64,000 bases of DNA, from contig NZ_CP031222.1 of assembly GCF_003351745.1 (NCBI RefSeq), positions 2,090,207-2,154,206 of the forward strand. Reading direction: 5' to 3'. Position 1 is the first letter of the stretch. Each line of letters begins with the position of its first letter. The notes beneath the pieces are model-generated. The model had not been told where the DNA came from, searched no databases, and saw nothing but the letters and a program-made list of their open reading frames with translations. The position numbers and the translations under genes were made by a program. Positions 29,569-36,854 of the stretch are shown one piece after another. The stretch comes from Aquirhabdus parva (lineage in GTDB: Bacteria; Pseudomonadota; Gammaproteobacteria; Pseudomonadales; Moraxellaceae).

Positions 29569-30462
29569 GTGGCTATACCAGAAAAACAACCAGAACGCCG
29601 TTCAGCGGAGCAGCCCGACTTACTATCAGTTGACAATCTTGCCTATGAAGATGATCTTCATGATGGACTGACTTTTGAAATTATTGAAGAAGAACGTACA
29701 CGTGAAGGCAGTAAGGTTCGCAGTAAAGGGATCTACCTATTTCCAAATCTGATTACAACAGCCGCACTGCTTTGCGGTTTCTACTCCGTCATTGCCAGTA
29801 CCAGTGGGCAGTTCGAAAAAGCGATTTATGCCATTTTCTTAGCCGCATTGTTTGACGGTTTAGATGGTCGTGTTGCACGTTGGGTCAATGCACAAAGTGC
29901 ATTTGGCGAGCAATATGACTCTCTTTCGGACATGCTGTCCTTCGGCGTCGCCCCGGCCATTCTTGTCTACAGTTGGGCATTGCAACCCTTGGGCCGCGTT
30001 GGCTTAGCCTGCGCATTCATTTATACCGCTTGCGCCGCATTCCGCTTGGCACGATTTAATGTACAAATCGCTGTTGTCGATAAGCGCTATTTCATCGGAC
30101 TTGCAAGCCCCCTCGCCGCACTCGTCGTTGCCAGTGGTATTTGGGTCGGCATCGACAATCCAGCATGGATTGATATCAGTATTATTGGCTGGAAAATTCT
30201 GTTTGCCGCGTTAGTCGTATTCGCTGGCTTGCTGATGATCAGTAATGTGCGTTATTTCAGTTTTAAAGAAATGGATCGCAAACGTGTTCCTTTTGCGATC
30301 ATGCTACCGGTTGTTTTGCTGTTAATTGGCATTGCGTACAATATTCCGCTCGGTCTATTTTGCGTAGGTTTGATCTATGCCTCCTCAGGAATAATTGCAC
30401 TGATCATGTCCAGAACCAAAAAAACCAGCGTCCAAAAAGAATCTGTCAACGACGCAATATAA
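29569..30462 (+). CDS. pssA: CDP-diacylglycerol-serine O-phosphatidyltransferase
   Basis: Makes phosphatidylserine from CDP-diacylglycerol and serine, the first step to phosphatidylethanolamine. The CDP-alcohol phosphotransferase motif is seen as DGLDGRVARW, then G and two Asp residues in FGEQYDSLSDMLSF. About eight membrane segments follow a polar N-terminus. I place the start at GTG 29569 because GGAG lies 6 nt before it. ATG 29557 and TTG 29548 lack a ribosome-binding site. This is the multi-spanning subclass, unlike the soluble E. coli enzyme. Confidence 0.92.
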   Translation: MAIPEKQPERRSAEQPDLLSVDNLAYEDDLHDGLTFEIIEEERTREGSKVRSKGIYLFPNLITTAALLCGFYSVIASTSGQFEKAIYAIFLAALFDGLDGRVARWVNAQSAFGEQYDSLSDMLSFGVAPAILVYSWALQPLGRVGLACAFIYTACAAFRLARFNVQIAVVDKRYFIGLASPLAALVVASGIWVGIDNPAWIDISIIGWKILFAALVVFAGLLMISNVRYFSFKEMDRKRVPFAIMLPVVLLLIGIAYNIPLGLFCVGLIYASSGIIALIMSRTKKTSVQKESVNDAI

Positions 30463-30475
30463 GAAAACAATACGA

Positions 30476-30505
30476 CTTCGCAAGGCGACACACCGCCTTG
30501 CGAAG
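30476..30505 (+). terminator. Hairpin after pssA
   Basis: A 12-bp perfect GC-rich stem, CTTCGCAAGGCG (30476-30487) with CGCCTTGCGAAG (30494-30505), and loop ACACAC lie 14 bp after the pssA stop. The following sequence is not T-rich, so efficiency is uncertain. Confidence 0.6.
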
Positions 30506-30737
30506 CTCGAATACTTCAAAACCACAGCTCCCTTTCCCTTCTTTTATCTGACTAAATTCCTTATAGACGCAAACATTTTAAAAATGTTACAACCCTGTAC
30601 GAATCCACCGTAAATCTCCTCAAAATCACAGCTAAATAATTCGCAGCTTTAGCTTAAAAAGCGCTACATTATATTCAGCGCGTTGTGATGATAAACGCAA
30701 ACAAAATAGCTAAATATGTGAGTCGGGGAATACCGAA

Positions 30738-31766
30738 ATGCTTATCCTAAATCGTAACCAAAACACGCCTAATCCCAGCGAAATAACACCCGAATCTCAC
30801 TATTTAAATCGGCGTGCATTTTTAAAAACTGCGAGTTTGACCGGAGTCGGAATCGCAACGGGTACGAGCAGTTTGATCCTCCCCGCATCCGCACAAGCTC
30901 TGGCACTCCCTTATAACGTCGCCCCCGAGCGACCAGATGCGCCTGCATATATCAAACAGAAAATCGCGGCACGTAAAGTAGCGACTAGTAATCCAACCGG
31001 TGAAACGCTGACACCCTATGAATCAGTGACGACTTATAATAACTTCTATGAATTTGGTACGGATAAATCCGACCCCTCACAAAATGCTGGCACCATTAAA
31101 GTCTCGCCTTGGAGTGTCAAAATCGATGGGCTATGTGACAAACCGGGTACATACAGCCTTGAAGACATCCTCGCTCCGCATACTCTTGAAGATCGAATCT
31201 ATCGTTTCCGCTGCGTCGAAGCATGGTCAATGGTTGTACCTTGGCTAGGCTTTCCTCTTGCAGACTTACTCCGTCGATTTGGACCCAAGACAACTGCAAA
31301 ATTTGTAGTCTTTCACACCCTCATGGATCCTAAACAGTTACCGGGTGAAAGCGGCTCTGCACTGGAATGGCCTTATGTCGAAGGATTACGCATGGATGAA
31401 GCCATGAATCCATTAACCCTGATGGCTATGGGCTTATATGGCCGCAGCCTGCCCGATCAAGATGGTGCCCCCCTTCGTCTTATCGTGCCTTGGAAATATG
31501 GCTTCAAGTCGATTAAATCGATCGTACGCATCACTTTCTCGGATCGTGCGCCTGTCACCACATGGTTGGGCCGTGCACCGCAAGAATACGGCTTCTATGC
31601 CAACGTTAACCCCAATGTCGATCATCCACGCTGGACGCAAGCAACTGAAAGACGCTTACCAAGTACCCTACTCAATCCAAATCGACGCAAGACCCTGATG
31701 TTCAACGGCTACGAAAAAGAAGTCGCGGGTTTATACAAAGGCCTAGACTTAAAACGTTTTTATTAA
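30738..31766 (+). CDS. msrP: Protein-methionine-sulfoxide reductase catalytic subunit MsrP
   Basis: Periplasmic molybdopterin enzyme repairing oxidised methionine in envelope proteins. A twin-arginine signal ([16 protein letters not shown]) at residues 23-40 shows Tat export. The Mo-ligating Cys is in [31 protein letters not shown] is also conserved. 342 residues. msrQ, its haem-binding membrane partner, follows 55 bp downstream. Confidence 0.96.
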   Translation: MLILNRNQNTPNPSEITPESHYLNRRAFLKTASLTGVGIATGTSSLILPASAQALALPYNVAPERPDAPAYIKQKIAARKVATSNPTGETLTPYESVTTYNNFYEFGTDKSDPSQNAGTIKVSPWSVKIDGLCDKPGTYSLEDILAPHTLEDRIYRFRCVEAWSMVVPWLGFPLADLLRRFGPKTTAKFVVFHTLMDPKQLPGESGSALEWPYVEGLRMDEAMNPLTLMAMGLYGRSLPDQDGAPLRLIVPWKYGFKSIKSIVRITFSDRAPVTTWLGRAPQEYGFYANVNPNVDHPRWTQATERRLPSTLLNPNRRKTLMFNGYEKEVAGLYKGLDLKRFY

Positions 31767-31821
31767 ACGTTTTATGAGGAAAGTTAATGACCATAAAAAC
31801 ACTGAAGATAAGAAGTGAAGA

Positions 31822-32463
31822 ATGAGTGCAAGAAGCATAAAAATCGCCCGTAAGCTCAAACCGGCCGTGTTTGTATTACTACTCTGTCCGGCCTTATGGA
31901 TGCTCTATCAAGCAATTTTTGCCCAGCAGTTACTTGGCGCTGATCCTGCCAAAGAATTGGTCGATCAAAGTGGTTCATGGGCAATTAAGGGTATTTTATT
32001 GGCATTAGCCATGACACCACTACGGATTGTTACTGATCAAACCTACTGGATTATCTTTAGGCGTATGACCGGATTGTTTGCATTTTTTTATGCAGCCTGC
32101 CATTTCCTCATTTACAGCGTACTGCTGCTCGGATTAGATTTATCACTCTTGACGACAGAGTTGACCAAACGTCCTTATATTATTGTCGGTTTCATCGCCC
32201 TCCTTTGTTACATCCCGCTTGCCATCACCTCGACTCATGGATGGCAAGTGCGTCTCAAGCGAAATTGGGCGCGCTTGCATAAACTGGTCTATGTCATCGG
32301 CATACTTGCCGTGATTCATATGACTTGGCTTAAAAAACTAGGACTAACTACGACATGGCCCTATGCTTTGGCATTGGTTATTTTACTTGGTATTCGTATC
32401 ATCAATTGGCTACAGAAAAAGTGGCATGCTAAAAAAGTTACCCATATAAACAAGGCATTGTGA
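31822..32463 (+). CDS. msrQ: Haem-binding membrane subunit MsrQ
   Basis: A 213-residue ferric-reductase-like membrane protein with about six helices that passes electrons from the quinone pool or flavin reductase to MsrP. MTPLRIVTDQTYWIIFRRMTGL, the His in YAACHFLIYS and the histidine-bearing RLHKLVYVIGILAVIHM segment fit haem ligation. Directly downstream of msrP in the same transcript. Confidence 0.94.
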   Translation: MSARSIKIARKLKPAVFVLLLCPALWMLYQAIFAQQLLGADPAKELVDQSGSWAIKGILLALAMTPLRIVTDQTYWIIFRRMTGLFAFFYAACHFLIYSVLLLGLDLSLLTTELTKRPYIIVGFIALLCYIPLAITSTHGWQVRLKRNWARLHKLVYVIGILAVIHMTWLKKLGLTTTWPYALALVILLGIRIINWLQKKWHAKKVTHINKAL

Positions 32464-32604
32464 TTAATGTTTTCTGGGCAACTGACGATTCACGCTGAAC
32501 GGTTTACAAGATTTATTTGACCAACTGGTTCCATTAAATCTCAAATATGATAATCTGCTTGCAGTTTCAGCTCTTTGCAATCCTTTGAGTTGGTGCTACA
32601 CATC

Positions 32605-32637
32605 CGCCCTGACAGCTCACGCTCTCGGGGCGTTTTA
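32605..32637 (+). terminator. Weak terminator-like hairpin
   Basis: CGCCC (32605-32609) pairs with GGGCG (32628-32632) with an inner AGC/GCT pairing, followed by TTTT. About 140 bp after msrQ. Short stem, low confidence. Confidence 0.3.
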
Positions 32638-32728
32638 ATAGATGGCTATTACGTATCAAACGACGAGCATCTACGTGAGATAACGATTATATCTCATGAT
32701 ATAAGCACCTTAAGCTTGAGCTAGTGCT

Positions 32729-32929
32729 TTAGAGTTGCTGCTTTCTACGATGGTTTTGTTGCATTCGATCAAAGATATCATCGGGCTCATCGATGGGTTT
32801 CCCTTCAAAGTCAACCCACAAGAACCCACAAATAGCGCAGAGCGTGAGCTTCTTCTCACCTTCTTTGCACAGCCCTTTCAGCGTATTTTTTTTGCCGTTA
32901 AACGATGCGCAGCTATAACAAAAATCCAT
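32729..32929 (-). CDS. Small putative zinc-ribbon protein
   Basis: A 66-residue frame with two Cys pairs (CYSC near the N-terminus and CAIC near residue 31, plus one Cys between) in an arrangement that could hold one zinc ion, then an acidic tail DEPDDIFDRM. ATGAGG lies at suitable spacing before the ATG on the minus strand. No family recognised. The overlapping plus-strand frame has no ribosome-binding site and is taken as a shadow. Confidence 0.6.
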   Translation of the reverse strand: MDFCYSCASFNGKKNTLKGLCKEGEKKLTLCAICGFLWVDFEGKPIDEPDDIFDRMQQNHRRKQQL

Positions 32930-33110
32930 TTTTGTAGCCTCATATATTGATTGAAGTTATTTGCCAAAAATCCTATTCGGCAAAAAAATTATAAAACAAT
33001 CTATTGCACACTTAATCACACTTTCATGGATTTTAGTTTACATATTTGTTAAAAAACGAACAATGCCATGTCCAAAATCTGTTCAACTATGTTTTCTATT
33101 TTGTGGCGCG

Positions 33111-33139
33111 TTGGCAACTCATATCGGCCGTGTTATATA
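33111..33139 (+). promoter_or_regulatory. Sigma-70 promoter
   Basis: TTGGCA (33111-33116), a 17-bp spacer and TATATA (33134-33139). Transcription would start near 33146, which supports the ATG at 33171 as the start of the next gene and excludes the upstream in-frame ATGs. Confidence 0.65.
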
Positions 33140-33170
33140 CTGCATGAGATTATTTATAGTGAAATTGCAT

Positions 33171-33593
33171 ATGCGCGCTTTATTGATGCTGCTGATAGCT
33201 CTCTGTACAACACGTACAGCGCTAGGGTCTGATTGGCAGCAAGTCTCAGTCGATGAAGATGGCTACTATTTCCTAGATGCGGATTCGATCCAAGCCGTTA
33301 AGGGTAACTCGGGCATGATTCAAGTCTGGGTGAAGGCAATGTTTGAGGATAGTGACAAATTAAAAAATCCTGACGGACACCCCTATGAATTGAACAAAAT
33401 TGTTGCTCAAGAAATTTTTGATTGTACGAAATCGCAGTACCGGATGGTGCAGGTGATTTCATATGACGAAACGGACACCATACAAGACAGTAATTACAGC
33501 AAAGATCCGATGAAGAACATTACTCCCAACTCCAATGATGAAGATGCTTATAAAGTGGCATGTAATCTTTGGGGGCAACGGAAAGCGGGCTAA
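33171..33593 (+). CDS. Surface-adhesin E-like secreted protein
   Basis: From ATG 33171 the product is 140 residues with a signal peptide (MRALLMLLIALCTTRTALG). The mature domain DWQQVSVDEDGYYFLDADSI, with two Cys (FDCTKS, KVACNLW), resembles the surface-adhesin protein E domain found in small exported proteins of Haemophilus, Neisseria and Acinetobacter. A longer frame begins at 32961 but would put hydrophobic non-signal sequence before the promoter-defined start. Role inferred only from domain resemblance. Confidence 0.75.
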   Translation: MRALLMLLIALCTTRTALGSDWQQVSVDEDGYYFLDADSIQAVKGNSGMIQVWVKAMFEDSDKLKNPDGHPYELNKIVAQEIFDCTKSQYRMVQVISYDETDTIQDSNYSKDPMKNITPNSNDEDAYKVACNLWGQRKAG

Positions 33594-33614
33594 GAATCTC
33601 TTTTAGAATAAATA

Positions 33615-33638
33615 AAACCACCTGTAGGGTGGTTTTTT
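33615..33638. terminator. Bidirectional terminator, ancestral tRNA-Arg terminator
   Basis: AAACCACC (33615-33622) pairs with GGTGGTTT (33628-33635), with T residues on the plus side and A residues on the other. It closes the adhesin-E-like gene. On the minus strand it lies 4 bp beyond the CCA of the tRNA fragment, so before phage insertion it terminated tRNA-Arg. Confidence 0.8.
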
Positions 33639-33641
33639 AAT

Positions 33642-33688
33642 TGGTGCGCCTGGCGGGATTCGAACCCACGACCCCTGCCTTCGGAGGG
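33642..33688. repeat. attL, 47-bp direct repeat (tRNA-Arg 3' fragment)
   Basis: Identical over 47 bp to 41750-41796. On the minus strand it holds the anticodon-loop 3' side, variable region, T arm, acceptor 3' strand and CCA of tRNA-Arg. The 5' half of the tRNA is absent here, so it is not a functional gene. Confidence 0.95.
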
Positions 33689-33740
33689 AAAGGGGCAATG
33701 GGAAAAGTAAAAAATAATTGTAATTTTATGTTAACAACCG

Positions 33741-34598
33741 TCATAAATTTGGCAGTTTTTTTACGGCATCGTGTAATTGCGGGTTTGCAAGATGAGCATA
33801 TTTTTCTGTTTGCGTAATTGATGAATGACCGAGTAAATCTTTCACAACATACAAACTGACTCCTGATTGAACGAGCCAACTTGCGAAAGTATGGCGTAGA
33901 TCATGAATCCTAAAATCAAAAATATCCGCTCTATCACATGCACGTCTAAAACTATTTTTCATACATTTGATGTGACTTTCACCATCTAAACCAGTCAGAA
34001 CATAACGTGAATGTGGTGCGTTCACTTTATTCCAATACTGTAAATTCTCAAGTACTAACCTAGTATTTTCATTAATTGGTACATATCTTCTTTTAGCAGT
34101 CTTAGTATGTTGAGAGCCTAAAGTAATGATATTGTGATGAAAATCTACACGCGACCATTCAAGTTTAAACAATTCATTTTTACGGCATCCTGTATTCAAT
34201 GCAAGGCTGATAAAGCAGGGAAGATGTGGACGTTTAGCATATTTTGAAGCCGATCTAATCAAGTCTTGAGCTTCAATAGGCGTGATAAAACGGACTCTTG
34301 AATCTGGTTCTTCAAGACTTAGGCTGGAAGCAGGATTTATGAAATCAAGCTTAAATTCTAATTTATAAAAATTGATAGCTGCCCTCATATAACGTAATTC
34401 ACGATTAATAGTAGAGTTGCAAACACCTTGAGAGAGTCTAAGCTTCATATATGCACGAATATCAGAGCGTGATAATTCTAATATGTCAGTATTTTGAAAG
34501 AATGGTTTTAGACGTTTTAATGAGCTAATATCCCTTTGTTTGGATTTATGAATGGATTCTTGATCATAGAACAGGACAACATCATCAAACAGAAGCAT
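33741..34598 (-). CDS. Phage integrase, tyrosine recombinase
   Basis: 285 residues with the catalytic set of the family: Arg in NTGCRKNELFKLEW, Lys in HTKTAKRRYVPI, HDLRHTFASWLVQSG (His and Arg), and His and Tyr in LGHSSITQTEKYAHL. An N-terminal SAM-like core-binding domain occupies about residues 1-110. It is 52 bp from attL and points toward it, the usual place for site-specific integrases. It should recombine attP with the tRNA-Arg 3' end; no excisionase is recognisable. Confidence 0.94.
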   Translation of the reverse strand: MLLFDDVVLFYDQESIHKSKQRDISSLKRLKPFFQNTDILELSRSDIRAYMKLRLSQGVCNSTINRELRYMRAAINFYKLEFKLDFINPASSLSLEEPDSRVRFITPIEAQDLIRSASKYAKRPHLPCFISLALNTGCRKNELFKLEWSRVDFHHNIITLGSQHTKTAKRRYVPINENTRLVLENLQYWNKVNAPHSRYVLTGLDGESHIKCMKNSFRRACDRADIFDFRIHDLRHTFASWLVQSGVSLYVVKDLLGHSSITQTEKYAHLANPQLHDAVKKLPNL

Positions 34599-34671
34599 AT
34601 TAAATCCTTTTTAAACATAGATTTAATATAGGTCACAAGTTAAGTTTTTGCAAAATATTTTGGGGGAAATT

Positions 34672-35112
34672 ATGAAATATATTAGTATATTTTTAACAAG
34701 TAGTCTTATTTTGAGTGGATATCTAATTAACTCAGCAATAGCCGAAAGTTACCAAGGAGTTTATCGTTGTCAAAATGGAAACAGTACTACCTTTAGTGAT
34801 AAAGCATGCAATAGTAGTGGTCAAAGAATGAATTATATGAAAATTCAACAAGCTAATACTTTGAATAATGCTCAACCAGTATATGGACAATACAAAAATA
34901 ACAGCCAAACTTATGCAAATACCAGCTATGAAAATAACAACTATCAAAACTATAGAAGACCTTGCCCAAACGTTTTTGAAGTAACTGAGCGGTATAACAA
35001 AGCAATTCAAGACCTACGATTTAATACAATGAGAAATGCTGATCAGGACTATCAAAAACAGGAACTAGAGAGGCTAGAGAGAAACAAACAAGCAGAATTA
35101 CACGGATGCTGA
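34672..35112 (+). CDS. Prophage cargo gene, DUF4124-like secreted protein
   Basis: From ATG 34672 (GGGGGAA ribosome-binding site; an upstream TTG at 34648 lacks one) the protein has 146 residues. It has a signal peptide ending near SAIA, then SYQGVYRCQNGNSTTFSDKAC, the DUF4124-type Cys-containing motif. An Asn/Gln/Tyr-rich middle and a charged helix follow. It lies divergent from integrase and outside the virion operon, with low GC. I take it as an accessory (moron) gene; function unknown. Confidence 0.7.
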   Translation: MKYISIFLTSSLILSGYLINSAIAESYQGVYRCQNGNSTTFSDKACNSSGQRMNYMKIQQANTLNNAQPVYGQYKNNSQTYANTSYENNNYQNYRRPCPNVFEVTERYNKAIQDLRFNTMRNADQDYQKQELERLERNKQAELHGC

Positions 35113-35276
35113 AACGTATACAATTCTATATGACATTAGTGCTGCTACTTGAATGTGTCTAAATATTTCTTATCGATGCACTCAAAAATTGATCAATTAC
35201 TGCGATCGCCAGAGAAAACACTATATCTAGTGGCTATGGATCTGAATCAGGTCACTACATATTGTATTTAACGAAA

Positions 35277-35300
35277 AACCCCATCAGATCTGATGGGGTT
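35277..35300. terminator. Terminator between cargo gene and virion operon
   Basis: A 24-bp perfect palindrome (AACCCCATCAGA and its complement) flanked by AAAA on the left and TATTTTAT on the right. Convergent transcripts from the cargo gene and from the Zot-side operon meet here. Confidence 0.75.
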
Positions 35301-35315
35301 TATTTTATGTGAGAA

Positions 35316-35444
35316 TCACCGGAAATCGTCGTTAGTCCATGCATAGTGAATACGCAAAATCATCATGACAACGAAACACAAAAGCACGAAGCCAAAATAA
35401 ATGCCTAGAAATATTTGAATAACAGTATCAACGGAATTTTGCAT
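35316..35444 (-). CDS. 42-residue phage membrane peptide
   Basis: ATG at 35444 with AGAGGTG 4 nt upstream; stop at 35316. The product begins MQNSVDTVIQIF and has one strongly hydrophobic segment (GIYFGFVLLCFVVMMIL), then RIHYAWTNDDFR. It is the last gene before the terminator in the virion operon. Size and topology resemble small filamentous-phage membrane proteins, but no homology is claimed. Confidence 0.65.
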   Translation of the reverse strand: MQNSVDTVIQIFLGIYFGFVLLCFVVMMILRIHYAWTNDDFR

Positions 35445-35517
35445 AAACACCTCTTGATCATTTGCCTGTTCGACACTCACAGGCTGCATTTTGAGATCTC
35501 AGTTGAACTTAACACAA

Positions 35518-35574
35518 AAAACGGTTCACAGAGGGAAATTGAAGGATCGTTGAGCTGGGTTAAAACGGTTCACA
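35518..35574. repeat. Direct repeat pair in phage non-coding region
   Basis: AAAACGGTTCACA occurs at 35518-35530 and 35562-35574, 44 bp apart, in the roughly 150-bp space between the Zot stop and the 42-residue ORF. The region might hold a promoter or replication/packaging signal. Confidence 0.5.
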
Positions 35575-35598
35575 CCATGTGTTAATCCATGCGGCCGT

Positions 35599-36555
35599 TC
35601 AAAGCGTTTTAGTCGTAACAACAGGTTGTTGGGATTCGTGGCGCCACGGTTGATCAGGTTGAGGCATTCGAGAAAATGAAAGCATCGAAGGATGATCAGA
35701 ATATTGCTTACAGGTGAGCATATCGATAGGCAGAATCTCACCGTAAGAGTTTTTGGCTACACAACCGCCACCGTTATAGATTACGAAAGCAACACGCTTA
35801 TTCTCGATGGCTTGTAAGTCAGATTTATCGTCTTTTACCTCTTGTTTAACCTGACTATCAGGCGCTTTAACAGGATTAGCAACGATAGAACCTTTAGCAA
35901 TTTCAGCTTGAGTCTTAGCAACTGGAGGTGTTGAAGATGTGGCGAAAGCTTTGTGATACAGATATGCAATCATGATAATAACAACAACAAGCATCCAGAC
36001 AGCGTTGATAACCTTCATCGGTATAGCCAGCTTCTTTAAGCTATGATTATGAGCCGATTTATACAAAGCAAACAAATGCTTAGGATACGGGAAAAGAAAT
36101 ACATTCTCCGCTTCACGTTTAGCAGATTTAGTATGTGGATTATCCTGAGCATTACGCCAGAGCCAGATATTTGACATTTGAGCATTCATAGCACGTGCAA
36201 CGTGATAATGCTCACCGACAACAGCGGTAACGTCGGTATTAAGGAATTTAGGGTGCTGTGTAATGATGATGATGTCATAACCGTAATGACCATGCGTTTG
36301 CAATGACTCGATAATGTCGTTTAAACCCCGAAACTTACGAGACCAGATATTACGCTTTTGAACCTCATCATAAACGATTACAGAGCCGTGAGGCGTTGTA
36401 CGGTAATCGTCAGGCGCAGGCTGTAAACCAATGATATTAAGCCCTTCAATGTCAGAATAGACCGTCCTACCCTCACCGATTAAATCTATGATTTTTTTAA
36501 CGGTAAACAAGGATTTGCCCGACCTAGGAACACCAGTAACCAAAGTAAGAGCCAT
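35599..36555 (-). CDS. Zot/pI morphogenesis ATPase
   Basis: The 318-residue inner-membrane assembly ATPase of filamentous phages. Walker A is TGVPRSGKS at residue 7 and Walker B is VIVYDEVQ near residue 60. A single membrane segment (VINAVWMLVVVIIMIAYLY) near residue 190 separates the cytoplasmic ATPase from a periplasmic tail with two Cys. It drives virion extrusion through an outer-membrane secretin. Last large gene of the leftward operon, 12 bp after the DUF2523 gene. Confidence 0.93.
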   Translation of the reverse strand: MALTLVTGVPRSGKSLFTVKKIIDLIGEGRTVYSDIEGLNIIGLQPAPDDYRTTPHGSVIVYDEVQKRNIWSRKFRGLNDIIESLQTHGHYGYDIIIITQHPKFLNTDVTAVVGEHYHVARAMNAQMSNIWLWRNAQDNPHTKSAKREAENVFLFPYPKHLFALYKSAHNHSLKKLAIPMKVINAVWMLVVVIIMIAYLYHKAFATSSTPPVAKTQAEIAKGSIVANPVKAPDSQVKQEVKDDKSDLQAIENKRVAFVIYNGGGCVAKNSYGEILPIDMLTCKQYSDHPSMLSFSRMPQPDQPWRHESQQPVVTTKTL

Positions 36556-36567
36556 GATAAAACCTCA

Positions 36568-36852
36568 TCAACTAGACTTACGAATGGATATACCAGTTGA
36601 ACTCATGGTCGCACGAGCAATTAAAGCGCCCATGATGACCGATAAGCCCTGATCAAGCCCAGAAACACCAATCAAGGCAGCAACATCACCAGCACCCGAT
36701 AGACTGGCTTGCATTTGACCTAAAGCATAAGTAACGAGTGTCATGATGACGGCACTAGACGCAAGACTAAGACCCGCACCAGTTAGCACACGTTTAATAA
36801 GACCATCACCACTCGAATCTAAGGCTTTCCGGAAAAGTGATTGAATACCCAT
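36568..36852 (-). CDS. Minor coat pVI-like protein (DUF2523)
   Basis: 94 residues with two or three hydrophobic segments (LTGAGLSLASSAVIMTLVTYAL; GLDQGLSVIMGALIARA), matching DUF2523, the pVI-like end-cap protein of inoviruses. Its position between the pIII-like and Zot genes is the canonical order. Two bp separate it from the pIII-like gene. Confidence 0.85.
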   Translation of the reverse strand: MGIQSLFRKALDSSGDGLIKRVLTGAGLSLASSAVIMTLVTYALGQMQASLSGAGDVAALIGVSGLDQGLSVIMGALIARATMSSTGISIRKSS

Positions 36853-36854
36853 AA

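Noticed and set aside
32961-33170. Longer N-terminus for the surface-adhesin-E-like protein
   Set aside because: A TTGGCA-N17-TATATA promoter starts transcription near 33146, after the upstream ATGs, and ATG 33171 alone gives a normal signal peptide.
33642-33688. Second tRNA-Arg gene
   Set aside because: Only the 3' 47 nt are present with no D arm or 5' acceptor strand; it is the attL copy.
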